A program made the position numbers and the translations under genes. Below, in pieces: positions 42,682 to 50,279 of a stretch of 64,000 bases of DNA. The stretch is from an uncultured Dysosmobacter sp. (GTDB lineage: Bacteria; Bacillota; Clostridia; Oscillospirales; Oscillospiraceae): positions 186,001 through 250,000 of the forward strand of contig CANQPD010000002.1 in assembly GCA_947625655.1 (NCBI GenBank), given 5' to 3'. The notes under the pieces were generated by a model. The model saw nothing but the letters and a program-made list of their open reading frames with translations. It did not search any database and was not told where the DNA came from. The stretch's first letter is position 1; the number at the start of each line of letters is the position of its first letter.

Positions 42682-43527
42682 TTATTTCTGCGCATCCACC
42701 GGGGGGATCATAGACGCGTAACGCTTCAGCAGCTCCGGCGTGCTGGTATAGTACCGCTTTTTCCGATCCATGGCGGCGATCCCGGCCATTTCCTCATCGC
42801 TCAGGCGGAAGTCGAACAGGGCGAAGTTGTCCTTGATGTGGGCGGGGTTCTTAGAGCCGGGGATGACGATATTGCCCGCCTGAATGTGCCAACGCAGGAT
42901 GATCTGGGCGCTGCTCTTGCCGTATTTTTCAGCCATCTGGGCGAACAGCGGCTCCTGGATCAGTGCCTTGTCGCCATGGCCCAAAGGGTACCATGCCTGT
43001 ATGACGATTTCCTCTTTTGTCAGGAATGCTTTCAGTTCCTGCTCCTGAGAATAGGGGTGGACCTCGGTCTGCAGCACCGCGGGCTTTACCTCGCAAATGT
43101 TCAAAATCTCCTGGATCTGCGCCTGGGTGAAATTGGACACGCCAATGGCCCTGACCTTCCCGGCTTTGTACGCCGCCTCCATTTGACGGTAGCCCGCGAT
43201 GTAGTTTCCGGCGGGCTGGTGGATCAGCAGCAGGTCGATATAGTCGGTGCCCAGCCGCTCCAGCGTCTTTTCCACCGCATCGGACTGCTCATAAAAGCTG
43301 GGCCACAGCTTGGTCTCCAGAAAGATTTCCTCCCGAGGAACGCCGGACTTCTTCATGGCCCGCCCCACGGCCTTCTCGTTGACATAGGCATTGGCGGTGT
43401 CGATCAGCCGATAGCCGCCCTTCAGGGCGCTGAGAACGGCGGTCTCCGCCTCGTCCGGGGTCAGCAGAAAGGTGCCGATGCCCGCCATAGGCATTTGGAT
43501 ACCGTTGTTCAAAGTGATATATTCCAT
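42682..43527 (-). CDS. Aldo/keto reductase (2,5-diketo-D-gluconate reductase type)
   Basis: 281 residues with the AKR catalytic tetrad: Asp/Tyr in LIDTANAYVNEKAVG, Lys in ETKLWPSFYE, His in DLLLIHQPAGN, and the NADPH loop IVIPGSKNPAHIKDN near residue 230. It is a cytoplasmic NADPH-dependent carbonyl reductase. AKR family 5-type proteins reduce methylglyoxal, diketogluconate or other aldehydes. It is followed by flavin reductase, AKR and SDR genes in the same direction, suggesting a detoxification or redox cluster. Confidence 0.93.
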   Translation of the reverse strand: MEYITLNNGIQMPMAGIGTFLLTPDEAETAVLSALKGGYRLIDTANAYVNEKAVGRAMKKSGVPREEIFLETKLWPSFYEQSDAVEKTLERLGTDYIDLLLIHQPAGNYIAGYRQMEAAYKAGKVRAIGVSNFTQAQIQEILNICEVKPAVLQTEVHPYSQEQELKAFLTKEEIVIQAWYPLGHGDKALIQEPLFAQMAEKYGKSSAQIILRWHIQAGNIVIPGSKNPAHIKDNFALFDFRLSDEEMAGIAAMDRKKRYYTSTPELLKRYASMIPPVDAQK

Positions 43528-43567
43528 GTTGTTTTGCTCCTTTACCGTATGATTTTGATAAGCGCGG

Positions 43568-44125
43568 TCACTTCAGCTTTCCGCCGTCCCGGAACGCGTT
43601 GCCCACCTTTTCTCCCAGCTTCAAGTATGCGTTATGAACGGGATCAAAGGAGATGGCCTCCAGCTTTGCCGGGTCGATGACGCCGTCCGCGTCCAGGATT
43701 TTTTCGTCGGCGCTGACATTGACGATCTCGCCGATGATATTGCCGTCCTCATTGAACTTCACCAGCCTGCACTCCAGGGTCATGGGCAGCTCATCGATGA
43801 TGGGGGCGTCCACGAACCGGCCTGGCGTGGTGTGGAAGCCTGCCTTTTCCAGCTTGTCTGCCACATCGTTGGCGGAGACCAGGCCCACATAGTCCGCCTC
43901 CGCCACATGGACGGCGTCCGCGAAGCTGACGGTGAAGGTGCCCTTTGCCCGGATGTTCTTCGTGGTCTTGTGGCCGGCGCTGAGGCAGAGGATTACATGA
44001 TCCCGGTCGTAGATGCCGCCCCAGGCGGCGTTCATGGCATCCGCCTTCCCGTTCTCATCGTAGCTGCCCACGATCAGCACGGGCAGGGGATAAAACCAGG
44101 TCTTTTTTCCAAAATCTTTTCTCAT
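43568..44125 (-). CDS. Flavin reductase-like FMN-binding protein
   Basis: 185 residues of the split-barrel flavin reductase family: PLPVLIVGSYDENGKADAM, AAWGGIYDRDHVILCLS, and TTKNIRAKGTFTVSF are the FMN-binding and family blocks. It probably binds FMN and reduces a quinone or transfers electrons. It is encoded between two aldo/keto reductase genes. GAGGC precedes the ATG. Confidence 0.9.
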   Translation of the reverse strand: MRKDFGKKTWFYPLPVLIVGSYDENGKADAMNAAWGGIYDRDHVILCLSAGHKTTKNIRAKGTFTVSFADAVHVAEADYVGLVSANDVADKLEKAGFHTTPGRFVDAPIIDELPMTLECRLVKFNEDGNIIGEIVNVSADEKILDADGVIDPAKLEAISFDPVHNAYLKLGEKVGNAFRDGGKLK

Positions 44126-44150
44126 GATAAAGCCTCCTCAAATCATTTGC

Positions 44151-45155
44151 TTATGGTTTGCCGACGATCTTCGCGCCGCCGTATACGGCGGACATCGGGA
44201 TCGTCTCCAAAATCGCGTCCAGTGTCTCCACTTCCTGCGGCGACAGCATCATATCCGCTGCCCCGGTGTTCTCCCGCAGCCGCTCCGGCCTCCGGGTGCC
44301 GGGGATGGGGACGATCCAGGGCTTCTTGCACAGCATCCAGGCCAGGGAGATCTGGGCGGGGGTAGCGTTTTTCTCCTGGGCCATGGTACGCAGCAGCGTT
44401 AAAAGCTCCCGGTTCTGTTCCGCCGCCTCCGGGGTGAACTGGGGCATATTGCTGCGGTAATCGCATTTTTTGTCGAACTGCGCATCCTTTCCATATACGC
44501 CGGTCAGCAGGCCGTTGGCCATGGGAGAGAACGCCACCAGGCCCACGCCCAGTTCTTCCAGCACAGGGAACAGGCGCTCATAGTGGCGGGCCATCATGGA
44601 ATAGCGGTTCTCCACCGCTGTCACCGGGCAGACCGCGTGGGCACGGCGGAGATATTCCTCGTTGGCCTCCGAGATGCCCCAGTGGAGGATCTTCCCCTCC
44701 CGGATCAGCTCCGCCATCACCTCGGCCACCGTTTCCGGCTCTGTGGCGGGGTCCATGCGGTGCTGGAAGTACAGGTCGATATGATCGGTCCGGAGCCGCC
44801 TGAGGGAACCCTCCACCGACGCCCGGATCACTTCCCGCCTGGCGTCCGGGATCAGCGGCTTGTTGACCTCCGGGCTGGTCATGTCGAAGCGGATGCCAAA
44901 TTTGCTGACGATTTGGACCCGGTCCCGGATATCCCGCAGCGCCTCGCCCACCAGGACTTCATTCTGGTGGGGGTCCTCCTGGGTGCCGTAGACCTCGGCG
45001 GTGTCAAATAGCGTATAACCCATGTCAACGGCGGCGCGGATGGCCCGGACCGCCTCGCCGTGCTCAGTGGGGGCGCCATAGCCGTGGCTGAAGCCCATAC
45101 AGCCCAGGCCCACGGCGGAGACCCGCAGGCCGCCCCCTAATATGCGATATTTCAT
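44151..45155 (-). CDS. Aldo/keto reductase (YghZ/GCY-type, AKR large subgroup)
   Basis: 334 residues with VGLGCMGFSHGYGAPTE near the start, TLFDTAEVYGTQED (Asp/Tyr), IVSKFGIRFD (Lys), IDLYFQHRMDP (His), and WIVPIPGTRRPERLREN for the cofactor phosphate. It belongs to the class with a long GFSHGYG entry common in Clostridia redox clusters. Substrate unknown. It lies between the flavin reductase and SDR genes; GGAGA precedes the ATG. Confidence 0.93.
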   Translation of the reverse strand: MKYRILGGGLRVSAVGLGCMGFSHGYGAPTEHGEAVRAIRAAVDMGYTLFDTAEVYGTQEDPHQNEVLVGEALRDIRDRVQIVSKFGIRFDMTSPEVNKPLIPDARREVIRASVEGSLRRLRTDHIDLYFQHRMDPATEPETVAEVMAELIREGKILHWGISEANEEYLRRAHAVCPVTAVENRYSMMARHYERLFPVLEELGVGLVAFSPMANGLLTGVYGKDAQFDKKCDYRSNMPQFTPEAAEQNRELLTLLRTMAQEKNATPAQISLAWMLCKKPWIVPIPGTRRPERLRENTGAADMMLSPQEVETLDAILETIPMSAVYGGAKIVGKP

Positions 45156-45184
45156 TGCAATTCTCCTTATTGGATCAATGGCCG

Positions 45185-45922
45185 TCAGCCCTCTCTGCTG
45201 GGGCGAACCACCAGATCAGACAAGTCTACATTCTCTGGCTGGGAGAGGGCGTACAGCACGGCGTTGGCAATGATGTCCGGCGCCAAGCCCACTTCTTCGT
45301 AGAATTTTTCCGCCATCGCTTTGATGTCTGAGGGGGCAATGGTGTGGAGCAGTTCGGTCTTGATCGCGCCTGGATAGATGATCGTAGTACGGATATTGGT
45401 CCCCTCCGCGGCAGCTTCCATGCGGAAGGAGTCCAGCATGGCCCGCACGAAGTGCTTTGTACCGGAGTAGACGGCGTTGCCCGGAACGGACCTTGTCCCC
45501 GCCACCGAGGAGGTCACCACGATGTGGCCGCTTTTCCGGGCGGTAAAGTCGGGCAGGACCGCGGCCATGGCGTTCAAAACGCCTTTGATGTTGATGTCCA
45601 CCATGTCCATCCAGTCGGACACCTTCATCTGGGACATATTGCCGGCCGGCATAATTCCGGCGTTGGCAAACAAGGCGTCCACCCTGCCAAACTTTTCCTT
45701 TGCCAGTGCGGCCAGCGCCTGCATATCCGCCAGGCTGGACACATCCGACTTAAGGAAAACCGCGTTTTCCCCGATCTCATCGGCAAGCGCTTTCAGCCGT
45801 TCCTTACGTCTTGCGGAGAGAACGACCTTTGCGCCGTTCCGGGCAAGCACCTTTGCCGTCTCCGCGCCGATCCCGGAGGACGCGCCCGTGATGATGACTA
45901 CCTTATCCTTGATATTCTGCAT
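45185..45922 (-). CDS. Short-chain dehydrogenase/reductase
   Basis: 245 residues from ATG 45922, which has GGAGG nine bases upstream. Cofactor motif VIITGASSGIGAETAK, NAG motif ALFANAGIMP, catalytic Ser in VTSSVAG and YSGTKHF as the catalytic YxxxK. It is a cytoplasmic NAD(P)H-dependent carbonyl reductase of the YdfG-like group. The gene continues the minus-strand redox cluster downstream of an iron-dependent alcohol dehydrogenase. Confidence 0.93.
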   Translation of the reverse strand: MQNIKDKVVIITGASSGIGAETAKVLARNGAKVVLSARRKERLKALADEIGENAVFLKSDVSSLADMQALAALAKEKFGRVDALFANAGIMPAGNMSQMKVSDWMDMVDINIKGVLNAMAAVLPDFTARKSGHIVVTSSVAGTRSVPGNAVYSGTKHFVRAMLDSFRMEAAAEGTNIRTTIIYPGAIKTELLHTIAPSDIKAMAEKFYEEVGLAPDIIANAVLYALSQPENVDLSDLVVRPSREG

Positions 45923-45976
45923 GTTTCGTTCCTCCTGCCGTCTCATCCCTGACATGTCGCCTTCGCCTAAACGGCC

Positions 45977-47146
45977 TTACAGGCAGTCCTCAAAAATACG
46001 GAGCACATCCTCATGTGTCAGTTTTCCGTAGCCGCCGGGCGTCAGCGGCACGGAGTCCGCGATCTCCTTCAGCGGCGTCTCCTCCGTCACCCCCAGCTCC
46101 CGCAGGGTGGTGGGCAGGCCGATCTCTTTGATGAAGTCCGCCAGGGCCTCCACGCCGGCGTGGGCCAGCTCCGCCTCGGTCCTGCCCTCCGGGGCGATCC
46201 CCCAGACACGGGCGGCAAAGCGGGCAAACTTGGCCGCGCCCGCCTCGCAGATATGGCGGTAGTAGACCGGATGCAGCACCGCCAGCCCCGCGCCGTGGTT
46301 GCAGTCCAGATAGGCTCCCAGCTGATGCTCCATCATGTGGCACTCAAAGTCTGTCTTTTTGCCCAGCTTGATGATGCGGTTCTCCGCCATGGTGGCCTCC
46401 CACATCAGATTGCTCCGGGCGGTGTAGTCCTCCCGGTCCCGGATGGCCGCCCGCAGGTCCCGGATCACGCCCCGCATCAGCGCCTCGGCGATGTCATCGG
46501 AAACATTTTCCTCATCCGGCTGGCTGAAATAGATCTCCATGATATGGCTGAGGGTGTCAAAGCCGCCGGATACCATCTGGAAGGCGGGGACGCTGAAGGT
46601 GTAGGTGGGGTCCATCAGGGCGAATTTGGCGTTGCACTTGGGGTAGTCCCGGCCGGTCTTGATTTTCAGCTTCTCGTTGGTGATGACCGCGCCGCCGTTC
46701 ATCTCGCTGCCGGTGCCGGACACGGTGACGATGATCCCCAGGGGGACGGGCTCAAAATCCACCACGCCGGGCCTGGCCCAGAAATCCGCCCACAGGTCCC
46801 CCGGATAGGCCGCGGCCATAGACACAGCCTTGCAGCAGTCCATGACGGAGCCGCCGCCCACGGCCAGGATCAGGTCGATGTGATTCTCCCGCGCCAGCTG
46901 GGCGCCCTCCTGCACCTTGGCATAGGTGGGATTGGGCATGATGCCGGAGAACTCATAGATGTTCTTGCCGGCGGTGCGCAGGATCTCGTACACCTCATCA
47001 TAGACACCGTTGCGCTTGATGGAGCCGCCGCCGTAGGCCAGCAGCACATTGGGGCCGTAATGTCCGGCCAGACAGGCCAGATACTCCTTCACACAGCCCT
47101 TGCCGAAAATGGCCTTGGTGGAATTTTCAAAAATAAAGTTGTTCAT
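45977..47146 (-). CDS. Iron-containing alcohol dehydrogenase (YqhD/BdhA type)
   Basis: 389 residues, normal length. NADPH-binding AVGGGSVMDCCKAVSM, GTGSEMNGGAVITNE, and the metal-ligand block HQLGAYLDCNHGAGLAVLHP with the conserved histidines (plus SHIMEIYFS). It reduces aldehydes to alcohols, or the reverse, in the cytoplasm, typically butanal or other short aldehydes. GGGGAGAACC precedes the ATG. It lies between an alpha/beta hydrolase gene and the SDR gene. Confidence 0.93.
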   Translation of the reverse strand: MNNFIFENSTKAIFGKGCVKEYLACLAGHYGPNVLLAYGGGSIKRNGVYDEVYEILRTAGKNIYEFSGIMPNPTYAKVQEGAQLARENHIDLILAVGGGSVMDCCKAVSMAAAYPGDLWADFWARPGVVDFEPVPLGIIVTVSGTGSEMNGGAVITNEKLKIKTGRDYPKCNAKFALMDPTYTFSVPAFQMVSGGFDTLSHIMEIYFSQPDEENVSDDIAEALMRGVIRDLRAAIRDREDYTARSNLMWEATMAENRIIKLGKKTDFECHMMEHQLGAYLDCNHGAGLAVLHPVYYRHICEAGAAKFARFAARVWGIAPEGRTEAELAHAGVEALADFIKEIGLPTTLRELGVTEETPLKEIADSVPLTPGGYGKLTHEDVLRIFEDCL

Positions 47147-47162
47147 ACAGGTTCTCCCCTTC

Positions 47163-48152
47163 TTATTTCATATGGCTTTCCCAAAATGTGACGGCGTCGT
47201 TGATCCAGCCCTCAGCAGCTGTGCCGGTCCCAAGGCCGAAGCCGTGGCCCAGACCCTCGTAGACATGGAATTCCGTGTCGATGCCCAGGGCTGACATGGC
47301 CTCCAGCCGGCGCTGCATGGTGCGCCAGCTGGCAATGCCGTCGCTGTCTCCCACACAGACGTAGGTGGGCGGGTCCTCCGGACTGTATTCGCTCAGCCCG
47401 GTGTACTGCATGACCACCGTTCCCGGCCGGGGCAGGGCGCCGCCGAAGGCCGCCGGCCCATAGGTGCCCAGCCACGCCGCCATCCGCGCTCCGGTGCTGC
47501 CGCCCCACAGGGAATAGCAGTCCGTGTCCACCTCCAGTTCCCCTGCGTGTTCAAAGATGAAAGTGATGGCCCGGGCCAGATCCTCACAGGCGGTCCGGGC
47601 GCCGGGACGGTAGATCAGGGCAAAGGCGTTATAGCCCTGTTTGGACAGCTCCAGGGCATGGGGGAAGCTGTCGTGCATGGCCCCCACATAGGCAAAGGCG
47701 CCTCCCGCGCTGCAGACGGCGAACTTCGCCCCCGGCTCCCCCTTGAAGAAAAACAGTCCGGTGTCCTCCTTGGCTGGGTCTGCCGCTTTCTCCTCGTCGG
47801 TGTAGATGTCGCAGAAAATCGTCTCCCCCGCCTGGGCGTGGTCGTGGAAGTAATTGGCGATCTCCACAGTCGCGTCAGGATCAATGTGGCTGTAATAGGT
47901 CAGCCGCAGCTGGCCCAGGGTGTCGCCGCTGTAATAGCCGCTGTTTGCCGGAAAGATCAGCCTGCCGCAGTCTCCAAAGACGGGATCGTCCATGACCGCG
48001 GTGATCTTTGTGTCGGAGGTATAGGGGCTCATTCCATCCGTCCCTTCCGTAACCGCCGTCTCGGGGGGCGGCACCGCCTCCGGCATCTCCCGCGTCCCGC
48101 AGGCGGTCATTGCCAGCACCATCAGGCCGGCGGCAAGAAATTGTTTCAGCAT
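47163..48152 (-). CDS. Alpha/beta hydrolase lipoprotein (dienelactone hydrolase/BD-FAE-like)
   Basis: 329 residues. Signal peptide with lipobox MTAC. The hydrolase domain shows FAVCSAGGAFAYVG, the nucleophile elbow LWGGSTGARMAAW, the Asp in VCVGDSDGIASW and the His in YEGLGHGFGLG. It is exported and membrane anchored, of the acetyl esterase-like class. It begins directly after the LysR terminator, with AGGAG before the ATG, so it is the first gene of the redox/hydrolase cluster. Confidence 0.9.
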   Translation of the reverse strand: MLKQFLAAGLMVLAMTACGTREMPEAVPPPETAVTEGTDGMSPYTSDTKITAVMDDPVFGDCGRLIFPANSGYYSGDTLGQLRLTYYSHIDPDATVEIANYFHDHAQAGETIFCDIYTDEEKAADPAKEDTGLFFFKGEPGAKFAVCSAGGAFAYVGAMHDSFPHALELSKQGYNAFALIYRPGARTACEDLARAITFIFEHAGELEVDTDCYSLWGGSTGARMAAWLGTYGPAAFGGALPRPGTVVMQYTGLSEYSPEDPPTYVCVGDSDGIASWRTMQRRLEAMSALGIDTEFHVYEGLGHGFGLGTGTAAEGWINDAVTFWESHMK

Positions 48153-48195
48153 GGACTCCGCTCCTGTTTTTGTTCTGTGGCTCTATTATAAAAAA

Positions 48196-48221
48196 ATCGG
48201 AACCTCAGCAGAAGTTCCGAT
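48196..48221 (-). terminator. Terminator of the LysR gene
   Basis: ATCGGAAC and its complement flank a ten-base loop. On the minus strand a run of seven T residues follows. A TATAAT sequence overlaps the end (48186-48191 region), so the promoter of the cluster starting at 48152 may begin right here. Confidence 0.85.
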
Positions 48222-48266
48222 TCGTTTCGCAGTATATACATTTAGGTTTACACCCAAAGGGCGGTT

Positions 48267-49160
48267 TTACAGCTCCAGCACCGTCTTTACCGCGGACAAA
48301 AACCGCTTCACCGTGTCAGAGGGCTTGGGCGCGTGGAGCAGGCCGAAGGGGATCGTATAGCTCCAGTCCACCGGGATGGTTTTCAGCAGGGGATGGATGT
48401 TCTTCCAGTTGTCAATGGTCATCATGATATCATTGGAGTTCTCACACTGGTTGAACACATGGATGCTGAGGAAATCAAAGTCCACAATATGGATCTGGGG
48501 GTGCTCCTGCCACAGGTCGTCCCGCATCTGGTCCAGATAGTGGTTCCACCCCCGGCGGATCAGGAGGAAGTTCTCCCCATGCAGGTCCTGAGCGGTCAGC
48601 TGTTCCTTGGCGGCCAGGGGGTGGTAGACGGATACCGCGCACCGCACCGGCTCCCGGGACAGCTCCAGCGCGTCGCACTGCCAGTCCCGCAGCGCCCGCT
48701 GGTCGAAGGGGCCGGCCACGATGTCGATGCCCTCCCCCATATGGCTCAGGATCTCCCGGGCATTTTCCGGCGTGTTCTCATAGGGCACCAGCTTGAATTT
48801 GATATCCGGGCAGTATTCGTGGATGCGGGGCCAGAGATCCAGCAGGAACTGCCCCGGCGTCATGGGGGAGGTGCCGATGCGGATTACCCGGTCCCCCTCC
48901 TGCGCGGCGTTTCGGGCCCGGATCTCCGCCTCCTTGCAGTATTGGATGATGTACTTGGCGTCCCGATAGATGGACTTTCCGGTCTCTGTCAGCGCAAGGC
49001 CCCGGTGGCTGCGGATGAAAAGCTGCATATCCAAACTGGATTCCAGAGATGTGATCTGCTTGATGACCGCGGGCGGCGTAATGAACAGCTCGTCCGCCGC
49101 CTTATTGAAGCTGCCCGCGTCCGCCACCCGGAGGAAGGTCTCTAACTGAGGGTTGTACAT
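48267..49160 (-). CDS. LysR-family transcriptional regulator
   Basis: 297 residues, standard LysR length. The HTH (LETFLRVADAGSFNKAADEL, ITPPAVIKQITSLE) is followed by the linker helix and an effector domain (IRIGTSPMTPGQFLLDL). It has its own consensus promoter and terminator and sits upstream of the minus-strand redox/hydrolase cluster, which it probably controls. The effector is unknown. Confidence 0.94.
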   Translation of the reverse strand: MYNPQLETFLRVADAGSFNKAADELFITPPAVIKQITSLESSLDMQLFIRSHRGLALTETGKSIYRDAKYIIQYCKEAEIRARNAAQEGDRVIRIGTSPMTPGQFLLDLWPRIHEYCPDIKFKLVPYENTPENAREILSHMGEGIDIVAGPFDQRALRDWQCDALELSREPVRCAVSVYHPLAAKEQLTAQDLHGENFLLIRRGWNHYLDQMRDDLWQEHPQIHIVDFDFLSIHVFNQCENSNDIMMTIDNWKNIHPLLKTIPVDWSYTIPFGLLHAPKPSDTVKRFLSAVKTVLEL

Positions 49161-49194
49161 GCCGCCACCGCCTTTTCATTGCTTCTTGGCAAAA

Positions 49195-49223
49195 AGTATA
49201 GCAAAATCGAAACGAAATTGCAA
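49195..49223 (-). promoter_or_regulatory. Consensus promoter of the LysR gene
   Basis: On the minus strand, TTGCAA (49218-49223) and TATACT (49195-49200) are separated by 17 bases, 35 bases before the ATG. Confidence 0.8.
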
Positions 49224-49339
49224 TCTGGGTGGATCTTTGCGAATCCGGACAAGGCGCGGCCGGCCACACCTCCCGCAGTCAAAGCAGGGGGAGGGACGGC
49301 ACCGCGTATGATAGAAGCCGGCAAAAACCTGATTGATTG

Positions 49340-49527
49340 AAGAGAAGGCGTCAAAAAGCCTGTGATAACAGGCGTTTGCGCCGCGAAGCGGCAGGCTGCA
49401 CATCTCTCCGTGTAGTCTGCCGAGGCCCCTTCCTTTGGGCCGAGGCTGCTTTTTGGGCTGCTCCGCAGCCCGAAAAGCGAGGCATTGTAAAGCCCGTATG
49501 GCCTGAAAGCAGGCCATACGGGCTTTT
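49340..49527 (+). ncRNA. Candidate structured RNA: five hairpins ending in a terminator
   Basis: Five stems follow one another: GCCTGT-GATA-ACAGGC (49358-49373), GCCGC-GAA-GCGGC (49380-49392), ten-base GCCGAGGCCC arms (49419-49446), GGGCTGC-TCC-GCAGCCC (49455-49471), and a 14-base terminator (49492-49523) followed by TTTT. The rest of the gap 49161-49553 has no gene. The last hairpin also serves as the terminator of the minus-strand kdpE gene. Whether the whole is a transcribed RNA or a dispersed palindromic element cannot be decided from one copy. Confidence 0.4.
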
Positions 49528-49553
49528 CATGTCTGCCGCCGGCCGGAGCGGCG

Positions 49554-50279
49554 TTATCCGTCGCCGTCTTTCCGGTGCTGGATCATGCGGTATCCCACGC
49601 CGATGTGGGTCTGGATATACCGGGGATGGGCGGGGTCGGCCTCCAGCTTTTTGCGCAGGGTGGCCATGAAGACCCGCAGGGAGGGAAGCTCCGCCGACAC
49701 ATTGGAGGAGGCCAGCCCCCAGACCTCGCCGATGATATAGTTGTGGGTCAGCACCTTGCCGGCGTTCTTGGCCAGCAGGCACAGCAGCTTATACTCCATG
49801 GGGGTCAGATGCAGCTCCCGCCCGTCCAGATAGGCGCAGCCGGCGGCGTAGTCGATGGTCAGGCCGCCGTTTTCATAGCGGGCGGCCTCCCCGCTGGTCT
49901 TCTGGCTGTCATAGCGCACCCGGCGCAGGGCCACCCGCAGGCGGGCCAGCAGCTCGTCCACGGAGAAGGGCTTGGTCAGGTAGTCGTCCGCCCCGGCGTC
50001 CAGGGCGGCCACCTTGTCCCGGTCATCGGACCGGGCGGAGACCACGATGATGGGCATATTGCTCCAGGAGCGGATCTTTTTGATGATGTCAATGCCGTCC
50101 AGATCAGGCAGGCCCAGATCGAGAAGCATCACGTCCGGCCGGCAGGAGAGGGCGTCCAGCACCGCCTGCTGCCCGTTCTTGGCCCGGTGGAACTGGTAGT
50201 TCTGGGTCTCCAGGGCGGTGGCGATGAGATTGCCCACGGCGGTATCGTCCTCCACGAACAAGATCTGCGGCTTATTCAT
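49554..50279 (-). CDS. kdpE: Response regulator KdpE
   Basis: 241 residues. Receiver domain with acidic pocket VEDD at residues 9-12, phosphoacceptor Asp54 in MLLDLGLPD and DYLTKPFS with the conserved Lys; the C-terminal winged helix is of the OmpR/PhoB type (YKLLCLLAKNAGKVLTHNYI). It activates kdpFABC when K+ is scarce. It overlaps the end of kdpD by eight bases, and the minus-strand unit runs small gene, kdpD, kdpE, ending at the hairpin at 49492. Confidence 0.95.
   Translation of the reverse strand: MNKPQILFVEDDTAVGNLIATALETQNYQFHRAKNGQQAVLDALSCRPDVMLLDLGLPDLDGIDIIKKIRSWSNMPIIVVSARSDDRDKVAALDAGADDYLTKPFSVDELLARLRVALRRVRYDSQKTSGEAARYENGGLTIDYAAGCAYLDGRELHLTPMEYKLLCLLAKNAGKVLTHNYIIGEVWGLASSNVSAELPSLRVFMATLRKKLEADPAHPRYIQTHIGVGYRMIQHRKDGDG

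Noticed and set aside
49176..49517. A 113-codon minus-strand frame in the lysR-kdpE gap
   Set aside because: It runs through several perfect hairpins, has no ribosome binding site and overlaps the lysR promoter; the DNA is better explained as structured non-coding sequence.
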